Assembly (NCBI GenBank): GCA_015179125.1
Contig: WHVA01000128.1
Span: forward strand, 62,001 to 126,000
Direction of reading: 5' to 3'
Source of the DNA: Gautieria morchelliformis
Lineage: Eukaryota > Basidiomycota > Agaricomycetes > Gomphales > Gomphaceae
Length of the DNA stretch: 64,000 nucleotides
A program made the position numbers and the translations under genes. The stretch's first letter is position 1. Each line of letters starts with the position of its first letter. Below the pieces are notes generated by a model that did no database searches, was not told the DNA's origin, and worked only from the letters and a program-made list of their open reading frames with translations. Shown here piece by piece: positions 35,471 through 46,447 of this stretch.

Positions 35471-36961
35471 GCCCATGTGACACTAGACATGTCAGTCACG
35501 TGCAGACCACATGATGCACTGGCCACGGTGCAGATAAATTTTCTCCTCGGATCTTTCCAAGGTGCATCACTTCTTAGAAGCAACCACCATCATCTGCTGC
35601 GTTCGGGTGTCTCGAATTCATTGACACCCATTATTAAACCAACCAATCCTGACACCGAGCTGGGTGACTCGGCATGAAGCCTGATGCTTTGACCCATCAA
35701 GGTGACATGTACCCTAAAGGGGGGATGGTGCTTACGCATTAGCGAATCCTCACAACTTCCAGTCAATGTTTAAGACCAGGCAACTCAAAGCAGCACTTGA
35801 TATCTCTTCTTGCCTGGTAGTCATTGTGGCTGAACGGCAGATCACTTGGCGTTGTCCTACAACACTTCACTCTTGACTCTGCATCACCGTTGACATCTAT
35901 CCAACAGGGACAGTTGACTGACCCCTTGTCCTCAGCCCACATCGCTCGTCTTCAGTCAACAGAACAGGTGATCATCCATACAAATGCGAAACCAGACCCT
36001 TGGTCACTCAGAGCAGATGGTAAAATGCTGTTATACAAACAGCAAGCATATGTCCCTGATCACAATGACATTCGTTTCGATACCTCCACTTGCTGCATGA
36101 TCATCAGTTAGCAAGCAGGACACCCAGGGATCAGCAAAATGATGAAGAACATTTGGAGACAGTACCATTGGCCAAAAATGTCCACCTTCATCACCAACTA
36201 CATCATTTCCTGTTCCAAGTGTCACCACGCTAAATCCATTCATCACAAACCCTTTGGCCCTCTTCACTTCCTACCCATCAGCCAACAGCTGTGGGATTTG
36301 ATCTCCATGGACTTCATTGAAGGACTTCCACTCTTGGATGGCCACAACATGATCCTTGTCATCATCGACTGGCTCAGGAAGATGGCGCTGTTCATTCTGA
36401 CATTTTCGGGCATTGATTCAGGAGATGTCGCCATGCTCTTCCTTCGCCACATATTCACTAAACATGGTAGTCCCAGTGACATCATTCAGATCAAGGAAAG
36501 CACTTCACATCATCATTCTGGACCTCGCTCTGCGAAATCCTCAGGATCAAAGGCAACCTATCCACAGCCTACCACTCCCAAACCAACAGACAAACAGAAC
36601 AAGTAAACCAAATCTTAGAACAGTATCTCCGCATCTACATCAACTACCAGCAGGATGACTGGGTCAACCTCCTCCCCCTTGCTGAATTCACCTACAACAA
36701 AACTACCCATTTGGCGACACAGGTCATGCCCTTCTTCACAACAAAGGCTTCCACCCAAAGCTAGAAGTACCTCTCACTTTGGTTGCTTCAGAAGATACCT
36801 ATCGCCAGTCAGCAGATCTCAAGGACCTTGATCAGTACCTTTGAGATTAAATAAAGAAATCAATTACCCAGTACACTTCAGCCACAAATTTCAATTCCTA
36901 GATTTCAGGTCAGAGACAAAGTATGGCTGGACTTGCAAAACATTTGCACAAAAAGGCCCTC

Positions 36962-38660
36962 TGTAAAGATGTCGATCTTACGCCTTGTATCACAAGGGCA
37001 CAACAGAACTTGACCAGTGTGTGGTATTCTGAATGCTAGGTAGTGACAGGTAAGAGTAAGATGCGATGGGAACCACTGGCCAGTTGTTTTGGAACCCTTC
37101 AAGACTTTGGTGTCAGAGCTAACACTTTGGTCTATCAGAACATGTCGTATACGAAACTCAAAGAATATTAAACAATGCTGCAGCACAACTCCGGAAATAA
37201 TTTAATATTTGTACCTTGGTTGCAATCCGCGTAAAAACTAGTCCAAGTTAATACAGATGGAAGGCAATACGTTTCTTAGCAGCACTGAACAATAAACTAA
37301 AAGTCTGTAGGTTCGAGGACGACTATTGGGGTCCAAGTATTCCAAAAAGATAGGAATGGCTTCACAGGAGAGTTTGTAAGTGGACTGACCCGATTAACGT
37401 CAATGCACTGCAATAAACGAGCGACTAGGGTTTAAGAAGTGACTTGTGAAAGTCACTGAACAGGAAAGTCACTGATCAGTTCGTCTCGGGTATTGGAGAG
37501 CTAATTGACAAGGAAATCGATTGTCAGACTCACTCTGCAGAATTTCACCTGGAGTGTTAGTCCGGGTGGCTAAGTAGAAACGCAACTACTTAACTGAGAA
37601 TTAATACACTAAGTAAGTGTAATAACCCTAGCTGGGGTTAGCAGCTTAGTAAGCTGTGCAAGCTTGGCAAGTCACACGAGGTACGTGGATAGTAGATGAT
37701 GATGTATTGGCTTATGAAAGGTGGGCAGTAAGGCCTCCTTTTATATTGTATCTACGATCTATTAATAGACTAGAATGAGTCACGAAGAAATAGGGTAGTG
37801 AGTCATTGAGAAAAAGGGTAGTGAGTCAGAGCATGTGTTGGCCAATCACAGTCCACGATTAGGGGGTGAGTCATGCAGAAATGGGGTAGTGAGTCAGGCA
37901 TGAGTCACATCTAAGAATAAGATACACCCTTATTCTTAAAGAGGATTAGCTCAACACAGCCTTTCATTGGTAAGCGGCCCCTCAGCCAATGATACGCCAG
38001 AGTCCGAGCATGAGTCACGTGCCGAGCCAGGCTCTCTGAGTCATGCAGGAGTCATTTCCCAAGTCACAAGACTTTGGACCAATAATACTCCAGCTTGGCA
38101 GTGAGTCATGACCCTAATTCTATTTTAGGAGTGTAGTCATGGCACAGCACAGCCTAGCATAGCCTTGTTGCTATGGTAGCATAGGTTGGGCTGAGTTTGT
38201 ATTGCACAAACTGTGTTGTGGAGGCTTGGGAATAAATTGCTATTTCCAGAGTGCTGAGTCCGAACCGGTAGGTTGGCCAGAGTTTGTGGGTGCATAAGTG
38301 TCCACAGGCTCGAAGTTCGGGCTCGCGCGCGTCGGAGTTTTAATAAGCAGAGTTGTGGATACATGTGGATTCATAACTCTGCTGCAACAGAATAGAAGTG
38401 TTTTGAGCCAAAGACTTCATTAAAAATGGCGAAAAAATGGTAGGAAATTAGAGGAAGTTTAAATAGTTCATCCCCAATGATAGCAATACCAGTATGCTAT
38501 ATTTTAAGGTCACTATTTCGAAAATACATGGAAGTTCTCCTATTTGACCGGCAAGGCAGGATCCCATACACCAGTTCCCACGCATAAACTATACAGTGGG
38601 TCCCTAAGGGGCCACTTGGATTATGTAATAACTAGTATACATACATAGGTTATTTACACC
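36962..38660. mobile_element. 1,699-bp TG...CA insertion (solo LTR or non-autonomous LTR element)
   Basis: Starts TGTAAAGATG and ends TTATTTACA, with TGTAAA/TTTACA as short inverted ends. It is flanked by CCCTC at 36957-36961 and again at 38661-38665, a 5-bp target duplication typical of LTR retrotransposons. Removing it rejoins the gypsy D reading frame. No ORF with a retroelement motif lies inside. It is long for a solo LTR, so a non-autonomous LTR element with unrecognised internal LTRs is also possible. A TTTATATTG near 37740 may be its TATA box. It contains the TGAGTCA cluster described separately. Confidence 0.8.
37776..38108. promoter_or_regulatory. Cluster of nine TGAGTCA (bZIP/Gcn4-AP-1-type) motifs
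   Basis: Nine exact TGAGTCA heptamers lie within about 333 bp, the first at 37776-37782 and the last at 38102-38108; several read ATGAGTCAC. TGAGTCA (TGACTCA on the other strand) is the known core site of Gcn4/Cpc1 and AP-1 bZIP factors. The cluster lies inside the 1.7-kb LTR-like insertion. A regulatory role is inferred. Confidence 0.6.
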
Positions 38661-38965
38661 CTCGAAGAAACTCAATCACCGAAAACTTGGCCCGTACCAC
38701 ATCATGGCTGAAATATCTTCTCATGTGTTTTGCTTGGGCTTACCATTGGATCTTCGCCAGATTCACCCTATGTTTCATGTGTCCCTTCTTGAACCAGCCA
38801 CCATGTCTACTATTCTGGGTTGACATGCAGATCCTCCACCTCCCATCAAAATTGACTCTGATGACAAATATGAAATTTCAAACATCATTGATATTCATAT
38901 TCACTGAAAGAGGCTCCAGTACTTAGTTGAGTGGAAGGGATATGAACACACCCCTGAGGCTACAT

Positions 38966-39499
38966 CTTGGGAATAGGGATGCACACCGTGCCGTATTACG
39001 GCCACGGCACCCGTACCGTCAAGGCTCGGTGTGCTGTGCCGACGGTACGGTTTGACACCGTATATACCGTACAAATACGGCCGTGTACGGTATGTACGGT
39101 ATGTATACGGCATGCATCGGTAAACACCGAAAACATGTTAGCTGAGCCAAAAACACAGCGCCTGACGGGTGCTACTGCTGGCAGGTACACATTGGGCATG
39201 CCTAATTAGTCTGCATAGGCTGACATAAAGCACAGCTACCTGTGTAGGCCACATAGGTGAGCATACTAATATAATACAATGTCATAGTCTACACGGATCG
39301 GTCACTAACCGATCTTCCAATAGCCCCACCGTATAGTATTGCCGTCAACCGTAATACGGCCGGTACGGTGCCGTACCGTACCGTCAGAGGGGAGAGGTCT
39401 TGACCATATGGACGGCATACGGTCTGCCATATCCGTCAACCCGCCGTACATTATACGGCCGTGGCCGTAATACGGACGGTGTGCATCCCTACTTGGGAA
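38966..39499. mobile_element. hAT-type MITE with 8-bp target duplication
   Basis: The element proper is 38974-39491 (518 bp). Both ends begin TAGGGATGCACACCGT when read inward, and the match continues through (G)CCGTATTACGGCCACGG. CTTGGGAA stands at 38966-38973 and again at 39492-39499. An 8-bp duplication with TAGGG-type ends is the signature of hAT transposons. Both subterminal regions are crowded with CCGTA/TACGG motifs, a likely transposase-binding array. There is no transposase ORF, so it is non-autonomous. It sits inside the chromodomain of gypsy D, whose frame is restored when it and one duplication copy are removed. Confidence 0.92.
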
Positions 39500-39639
39500 C
39501 CCTCTTTGAATGTGACTAATTTGGATTGCAGACTCACCAAATTTTACACAAAGTATCCAAAGAAACCTAAGGCTTAGGACCTTGTAGAAATCCAAGAAAC
39601 ACTTCTATTTTCAGAAAAATTCTAAAAACTCTTTACTTC

Positions 39640-41110
39640 ATTAATAGTTTCCTAATCATCGCCTGGACCCCCTCTATTTCTAAGACCCTCCCATTTAATT
39701 CATTCAACTTCACCGACACATTCCTCATCAAGTCCTCCAACCTTTCTACCAGCTCCTCTATCCTTTCCTCCATGACCAACATAGAGGTCCAAGTACCTTC
39801 GGTGGGATCTGGAAATCAGCTGAAGGAGATGCTGAGGAAAATACCAGGGACTCACCAAGGATACCCCTCAATGAGATCGATGACATCCCAGCAAGAGCCC
39901 CTTTATCCCTCACCTTCCCCTTAGCCTTCACCTTTGTGCCCCGCTCCTTTGCCTTGGCCTTCCAAGCATCCTTCTCCTCCTTCACTTCATACTCTAGGCA
40001 AGACACCAGGACTCCACATCAGTTCTGAGAGTGAAGGGCAGATTCAGGAAGAGAGGAACTTACCTTCAGGCGAGAAACAACCCTGGTGATCGTGGATGCA
40101 TCTCCCACACATCTTCCCCACCTGGCCACTACATGTGTGGCCATAGCAAAGGCATTGCCCACACTTGGTAGGCTTCATGATGATCTCTGGCTACACAAGG
40201 TGTTACCATTAGCATTTTGAACACCTGCAGAAGAGAGAGACCATTCACACTGATGAAAATCCTCCACCTTAGGAGGAAGGCATGCTCTGGATAGCCTTGC
40301 TTCACCACCAACTGGGGGATCTTGTCCACCTCAGCTACCTGTGCCTTCGTGCAACCCTTCCTACATGTTGCAGGAGGTTGTTCAGCTGGTATGACCTCTA
40401 CTGAGGGACTCCAAACAGGCTCCGAGAGATGTTGCTGGGGATTAGGCTCCATTAGAGCCTTCTTCAGTGTTGGCGCATTTTCGCCATCATCATCAGAAGA
40501 CAGAAACATAGGCCACTGTTTCATATGCACAGGGTGGACTATGTGTTTTGTGGCTCAGGTGATTCTCGTGGAAGGACTGTAGGCTTGGTAGCAGGAACAG
40601 GACCTTTGCCGAAATCCAACATCATGTTAGATGGTGCATTATGTAGCGATGGAGATCACATACCTTCTGGGTCCTTCACAGTGCTTCGCACTGCTTTGAG
40701 CTCCTTCTATGGATGTCATGATAAAGTGGGACAAGGTGCTGAGTTGACATCAGTTTCAACGAACGCGGGGTCTACTGTGAACGTCAAAGTCTCCAGCCAC
40801 ACCGCCACCTTCTTTACCTCTTTCACCAGCTCATCTGCTTCCAATGGTCATTTGAACTCTGGGTCAATGACTGCCTCCACCTGGAGTGCACTCCAAAGTG
40901 CAGCCTGGGCCACAGATATTAGCAAACACTCTATAAGGAAGACATCTCACCTGAATTTGCTCTGCATCGGCTACCCATTGTTCCACCTCCTCACACAAAT
41001 CTCCCCAAAAGTCAGGGCGAACCTTCAGTGCTGTCTGTGTTTGCTGAAGGCATTGGGAGAGTGGATGCACTAGTTGCCATGAGGATTTGAATGCTTGGAT
41101 GAGCCCCGTA
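39640..41110 (-). pseudogene. Fragmented gene for a cysteine-cluster protein of unknown function
   Basis: Exon-like pieces on the minus strand include 'FWGDLCEEVEQWVADAEQIQ' (41010-40951), an acidic/proline-rich part (40530-40330) and a cysteine cluster around 40165-40070. The cluster follows the order C-x2-C-x-C-x4-C-x9-C-x2-C-x6-C and precedes a GTAAGT donor near 40064. A lysine-rich tail follows (39996-39890). Similar cysteine-cluster proteins are dispersed in many Agaricomycete genomes, often within repeats (general recollection). No single intact frame was found, and the 5' end abuts LTR-S copy 1. Function not known. Confidence 0.45.
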
Positions 41111-41280
41111 GCGTCATGCTGTGCGGCCTTATAAGCAGGGGACTAGGATGTGCATGGACCACACAGCGAGATAGGGCCCAGACCTCAGAGAGCTCATCAG
41201 GGGACCCATTACATCCTTACGTCTTTCCCCCTCACACTAGGGCTATATGTCATTGGACTCCAAAGCTAGAAGGGCGGTAC

Positions 41281-42201
41281 TGTCATTACCTGTTTATTAT
41301 TGTATCAAGTTACCCTCATTTTCCCTTTCATCCCTCCATCTCTATGTTTGCTCCGTTTGCCACTCGCTGGAGTCGCTGAATGACCATTTGCTACTCGCAT
41401 CATTCACCAGTAGTCACGCCATAAAACATGATTGACATCCTCTAACCAGTGTGATGGTTCATCACTGGCCCCATCACCTTCCTGATTTGACCCCCTTTGG
41501 GTGTTCCTATGGCTGGCATGCATTTGCAGAATGTCCTACCCATGATCATTGAGGATCAACCCGTTAGACCAAGAGTCCATGCAGGGTAAGATGTATACAG
41601 GTCTCAAGGCGCGTTTTCTTACCTAGGTACCTTTGTCTGCTTTTCTCCCCATTGTTTCATGTCCACAGTTCTTCTCAGTTCTATTGTATATGTGTTTCAT
41701 CTATTTGTAGCCTGACTGTGCACCCCCTATCCAACCCTGGCTCACAACGGCCTCCTTCCTATTCACTGATAGCATACAAGCATTCGGTATAAGTAGTTTA
41801 CATTCGCATGTATATTCTGCAATTCAATTATCATACGTCTATATTGTGCAAAACATGACTACACTGTGGCCATTGTCTTAACCCCTCTTCTCTAGACTAC
41901 TTACTACCTTCAACCAGAGTAGAGCTTAGCCATGACTGGTGAGTTTCTATATCTCGCCTTCACCACTTTAGTCTTCGAAATATGGTCTGTGCTGTTGGCG
42001 AAGGGCTCCAAAGCAGTACCTTCACCAGCAAAAGCTCCACAGTGCTGTAACAATGTTATTGGCTTGGTGATAGGTGTATACAGGCTTGTGGACTTGGCAG
42101 TGCATGTGTGCATGATGAGATGGGCAGGTACTGGGTTTGTGAGAGTTAGACATGCCATGTTCACTAATACACGATATTAATCCCCAAATCCAATCTTGAC
42201 A
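41281..42201 (+). repeat. LTR-S copy 1 (diverged)
   Basis: Begins TGTCATTACCTG and ends CCAATCTTGACA, the same ends as the copies at 44367, 48499 and (reversed) 60849. The middle shares the 'CAACC..CTTTGGGTGTTC' and 'TATAAGTAGTTTACATTC' blocks. The 3' third has diverged strongly or been replaced. No matching 5-bp flanks are seen (GGTAC against GGGGT), so it is old or rearranged. Confidence 0.75.
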
Positions 42202-43259
42202 GGGGTGTTGGAGCTGGTACATTAGCATCCATTATGCCCGCCTTGCTGCCAGGTCCCAAAGGGCTGGCACTAGTTACAGAAGCGGGGAGAGGTACATTTA
42301 TTGGTTTATATATACTCTCCACACCTGGTGACATGCTCTTGTCTGAGTCTGTTGATCCTCAGGCAAGACATCTGAAGGATTCCAGATGGTCATCGGGGGT
42401 CAATTTATTGACCCATTGGCTGTCATTGGCTGTCCACACTTACAGTATGTCGAGATGTTGGAGGGCTGTATGTGTGTCCTATGCAGGTAGGCATCAAGTA
42501 CATGCTTTAAAAGAAAAAATTAGTTCAATGGAAATTTTGAAGGGCTCACAGGTGATCAGGCCGCAAGTTTCAAAAGGAGACTTGGATTTATCTCCTGTCA
42601 AAAAATGTAAGAAGTCAGATTGAGCAGACCTCAAAATACTTAGAAGGATTCGCTGAGGACAAGTAACTACCAAGTCATAGTTCCGGGTCAAGAAGCTCTA
42701 CGTATGTCGGAAAACCCTGAATTACCTGATCGGGCCTGTTGGCCTGATCCAGCCATTGGCATCCTGACAGGGCCTGATCAAGCGCTGCAATTACATGGCC
42801 AATCAATGTTTCCAGCTCCCTTAAGGTAGTACAACTCTGCCTTACGCTACTCTTCATATTGTAATGTAAAGAGTGCAAAATACTGAGTGTTTGACCAAGT
42901 GTCAATGTTTAGTCACACATCACAGACTAGCCTTGGCACTACTCAGACACAGAGGCATGTTTCACCAGCATGCCTTTTATTAATACTCATTGACTTGAGA
43001 CTAAGTCATAACTTAAGATATATATATTAGGTGAATACTAAGTAATATTACAATAATACTAAAATCTATTGACAAGTGGGGTGCACATGTGCATGATGTT
43101 AAGTTTTTGGAGTGGACCTTGGGAGTTAACAAAGAGTGATTTCATGTTTGTCTGAGCTCTGTCAAATGCATAAGGAAATCTAACTACGCTGGCCTGACTT
43201 AAATATCTTGAGAGCAAGCTTACTAATGTTCTAGTAGCTTCCAGCACTTGTGTACTCCA
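42202..43259. other. Unassigned repetitive-looking sequence
   Basis: No gene or transposon motif is recognised. Weak ORFs at 42234-42623 (+) and 42675-42905 (-) lack motifs. 'TTATATATACT' near 42304 is TATA-like but has no gene after it. Confidence 0.4.
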
Positions 43260-44210
43260 ACACATGAGATGTGCTGCAGCCTCACATGTGTATGGGAGGA
43301 GGTATGTGGGCATCACATGTTGTGGTGGTGCTGTGAGGGTGGAGGGGGAGGTGAGTGGTGCACATTGGGGTGGGCAGCGGCATCGCATGCTGGGATGGTG
43401 GCACATGTGTATAGATAGAGGTGTAATGGCATATGTATGCACATGCATACAGGTGGAGGTGGAGGCAAGTAGGGAGGTGTACATGTGTTCATGTGTGGTG
43501 CATATGGAGGTGGTGTATGTGGAGGTGGTGTACATGGAGGTGGTGTAGGTGTAGGTGGTGTAGGTGGAGGTGGTGTTGTCATTGTCATCACATGTGCATG
43601 CTGGGGTGTATGGAGGTGGTGCACATGAAGACTGGGGGTAGAGGTGGAAGTGGCAGTGTCATTGTGTGCATATGCAGTAAGTGTTGCACTTCACTGGAGG
43701 CATATAAAGATTTTCTGGTCTGAAAAACTGTTCAAAAAATTGTAAAGATATTCCAATTTTTTTTAGTGTTTTTAATGTAAAAAAACTTAAACAAAATTTT
43801 GTGTTTTTGTTAGAATTTGTTGAGCAAGAAAGTTGTAAAAAAGTTTAAAGTTTTTTGCAGGGTTTTTTATGTCTTTTTATAAGTTTCTTTGTGAAAACAC
43901 AAAGAAACCCATAAAAAACCGTGAAAAAAAACTTTGAATTTTTTTACAATTTTCTTGCTAAACAAATTCTAATAAAAACACAAAATTTTATTATGGTTTT
44001 TTTACATAGAAAACACTAAAAATATTTGGAAAATCTTTACAGTTTTTTCAACAGTTTTTCAGACAAGAAAACTTTTATATGCCTGCAGTGCTTGGAGGTT
44101 GTTGGGGGTGGAGGTGGCCATGTTGTCATCATCACACATGCATGTGGGGGTGTATGTAGGTGGTGCACATGGAGATCATCGGGTGGAGGTGGAGGGTTGT
44201 GGCTGGAGTC
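43260..44210 (+). repeat. GT/GG-rich minisatellite (GTGGAGGTGGTGTAY-like units)
   Basis: From 43264 to 43691 the + strand is a degenerate array of GGAGGTGG, GTGGTGTA and CACATG-type words, densest at 43500-43585. It continues at 44091-44210 after a 399-bp hairpin insertion. All frames through it look open only because of composition; the Pro/His-rich ORFs are not supported as genes. Confidence 0.75.
43692..44090. mobile_element. 399-bp near-perfect foldback element
   Basis: The left arm (43692-about 43890) and right arm (about 43892-44090) are inverted copies along nearly their full length. Both ends read CACTG(G/C)AGGCATATAAA inward, and the centre is GTTTCTTTGTG-AAAA-CACAAAGAAAC. The element is very AT-rich in contrast to its GT/GG-rich host repeat. 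CTT stands on both outer sides (43689-43691 and 44091-44093), possibly a 3-bp target duplication. No ORF. Best called a foldback MITE of unknown superfamily. Confidence 0.85.
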
Positions 44211-45652
44211 TGTAAGGGCAACCCACATGCATTGCAGGGATCACACAATCACATGAGCTGACAGAGGGGAAATCCAAAGTATATACATAAATAGGCAGAA
44301 TACACAATAAAAGGGATTCTCACCTGATAGAGGGGAAATCTGGAGAGAAAAGTATAAGGATCCCTATGTCATGACCTGTCTATTTCTCTTACCCCACTGT
44401 CTCTATGTTCCCCTTCGTCACTCCCTAGCATCTTCGCCAGAGTTCGCTGGACCCACCGACCACTCCCCCTCTACGTCCACTCTACCCGCTGTTTGCCCCA
44501 TTCTCCAAACCGCTATTCGCTGCTCCACATTTCGCCAGCAGACACACCATCAAATATGATCGATACCATTCACCCGGCATGATGGTTCATCATTAACCCC
44601 ATCATCTTCTTAATCCAACCCCTTTGGGTGTTCGTATGGCCAAAGTGTGTTCCAGGACATCCCTTCCATAGCTCGTGCGGGATCAACCCAGTAAACGAAG
44701 AGTCCGTGCAGGGTAGCATGTATATGGGTCCCAAGACATGGTTTTGTCCATAATTGCCTTCGCCACCGTTACTCTCCGTCATTTCATGTTCGCACTCTTC
44801 CCTCACTCTATTGTATGTTTATTCCATCTACTTAGTATCATGACTGCGCACCCCTATCCGACCCTGACTCACGACGGCCTCTTTCCTATTCACTAATACC
44901 TTACGAGCATTCGATATAAGTAGTTTACATTCACATGTATATTCTCCAGTTCAATTATCATATGTTGTCCATCTTGTGCAAACTTGACCTCGCTGTGATC
45001 ATCGTCTTAAGCCTTCTCTTGGAGATTTCTATCTTCGACCAGCAGAGGACTTAGGCATCACTGGTGAGTTCTCATACTTCATCTTTGTTACCTTAGCCTT
45101 TGAACTATTTTCTGTGCTGTTGGCGAAGGGATTGTCGCTACTTAGACAGCCCTTCCGTGACACCTTGCACGTTACATCGTCAAGTGCCACGGGCCATTTC
45201 GCTACGACTGTAGATAGGGCGAGCCCCGTTCGGGCAACCCCCTTATCTTGTGAACATTCATTGGTTCACGTATTCGCCAAATGGCATGCTTATTCGCACA
45301 AGCTATTCGGGCATTCGCTGTGTTCACTAATACACGATATTAATGCCTAAAAACCAATCTTGACACCCTACTGCCAGTGTGCCTGCATTACATTACACTC
45401 AACCACAATCAGGGGCATCACTCGGTACTCACCAGTGACCCTGCCCTCCCCTGGCCTCCCTGACCCCTGGATGCTGTGTACTATGTGAGACACTTCACTT
45501 CTGATGTTGTTCCAAAAGGGGAAGTACAGAAGTAGAGTAGAGGTGGAGAAGTGAGTGGAGCTGGCAGAAGTGCTTCTGGAAGTGGAAGCAGAAATCAGAG
45601 CAAGTGGAAATTGGAGCAGTGTCAGAACTGGAAAAGGAGGTGTCCCCTGATA
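44211..45652 (-). repeat. LTR-B copy split by an LTR-S insertion
   Basis: Read on the + strand it starts TGTAAGGGCAACCC and ends TGTCCCCTGATA, matching the reverse LTR-B at 58929-59395. The block 'CTCACCTGATAGAGGGGAAATC' type text (about 44322-44340) and 'GACCCTGCCCTCCCC' type text lie on either side of the LTR-S at 44367-45365. Without that insertion and one CCCTA the LTR-B copy is about 438 bp, against 467-484 bp for its relatives. Confidence 0.75.
44367..45365 (+). repeat. LTR-S copy 2, solo LTR with target duplication
   Basis: A 999-bp unit beginning TGTCATGACCTG and ending CCAATCTTGACA. CCCTA at 44362-44366 is repeated at 45366-45370. The intact ends, 5-bp duplication and lack of internal coding sequence mark a solo LTR made by LTR-LTR recombination. 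It interrupts an LTR-B copy and is therefore younger than it. Confidence 0.9.
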
Positions 45653-45699
45653 TCAGCCAGACTTGAAGAACAACATCATACAGTGGATCCAGGCCTGAT

Positions 45700-46171
45700 C
45701 CAACCAGAAGAGGTCTTCACAAACTATAAAAAAAAATACAAGGCAATGGTATTGACGAAGGCTTGCCCTTGTTGAAGTCAAATGGAGTTCCGGGCTTGAT
45801 CCTCATATGAATGGGCCTCAATTCTGGTCTCCCAACAGCTTCTGAACTTCCAAGCCCCTCAGACTCCTCACTGTGCACTTCTTCTCTTCTCAGTGATGTC
45901 AGGGGGACCCATTCCTGATGGTATTTCTGGCCTCAACTTCGATCCCAACCTGAGGTCTGGAACCAACCCGAGCACCTTGCGAGGGCCAAGCTGAGTTCCT
46001 GAACCTTCAGCTTTGGCAACCATCCCACAGTGCTGCCAAGGTTGTGGGTTGAGTCATGTGTGTTAGGTGAGTGCCGTGGAGGTTACAGACTTGTGTCAGG
46101 AGTGGAGTGGGTGTCCCTGACTTTGATCAGGGGCGTGAAGTCTATAGGTAGTGTGCTGGTAGTGAAGATCC
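45700..46171 (+). repeat. Diverged leader of a gypsy A-like element
   Basis: The block near 45925-46110 parallels 32475-32645, including 'GGTCTGGAACC', 'TTCGGCTTTGG'/'TTCAGCTTTGG', 'CAAGGTTGTGGG' and 'GTGCC(A/G)TGGAG', in the same order. No coding part follows; it is cut by the Harbinger-type element starting at 46175. Confidence 0.55.
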
Positions 46172-46359
46172 TTAGGGCCCGTTCAGCGCCCGCGAATTTG
46201 ATTTTGCGAACGATTCGCACCACCCAAAATGTGCGAACTTGTAGTTCGCAGAAATTCTGCAGATTGTGGCTGTTTGGCGGGCAGTTTCGCCAGTTTTTGA
46301 GATGTGCTTTTGCAAAAGTTCCCCTACTATTTCTGTGAATGGCTCAGAGCAGTTCAGAC

Positions 46360-46366
46360 GATATAT
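46360..46366 (+). promoter_or_regulatory. TATA box of the Harbinger Myb/SANT gene
   Basis: ATATATA in 'ACGATATATAACTATAC' lies about 85 bp upstream of the ATG at 46448, the only strong TATA-like element there. Confidence 0.45.
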
Positions 46367-46447
46367 AACTATACTCCTTTGTTCTGACATGACCAAAGTT
46401 CTGGCATTGTCACATCCTGTGACACACTCAGACACGCGCTCACCGCC

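Larger units (their letters stand above)
35740..39600 (+). mobile_element. Degenerate Ty3/gypsy element D, 3' part, interrupted by two insertions
   Basis: Only the end of RNase H, the integrase and the chromodomain remain. The integrase zinc finger and core occur at 36120-36480 ('HPGISKMMKNIWRQYHWPKM', 'CSKCHHAK', 'DLISMDFIEGLP', 'TKHGSPSDI'), continuing to 'RVRDKVWLDL' near 36907-36940. The coding text breaks at 36961, resumes at 38666 ('KKL...KLGPYHIMAEI', 'IHPMFHVSLLEP'), reaches 'YLVEWKGYEHTPEATSWE', breaks at 38973 and resumes at 39500 ('PSLNVTNLD'). Both gaps are closed exactly by removing an insertion with one copy of its target duplication. Internal stops show the element was already dead or has since decayed. 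Confidence 0.85.

Noticed and set aside
40525-41073. A 182-codon plus-strand ORF as a host gene
   Set aside because: It is antisense to the exon-like pieces of the cysteine-cluster gene and is Ser/Thr-rich without motif.
43313-43624. Proline/histidine/threonine-rich ORFs on both strands
   Set aside because: Low-complexity minisatellite translation; all frames look alike and no start context or introns support a gene.
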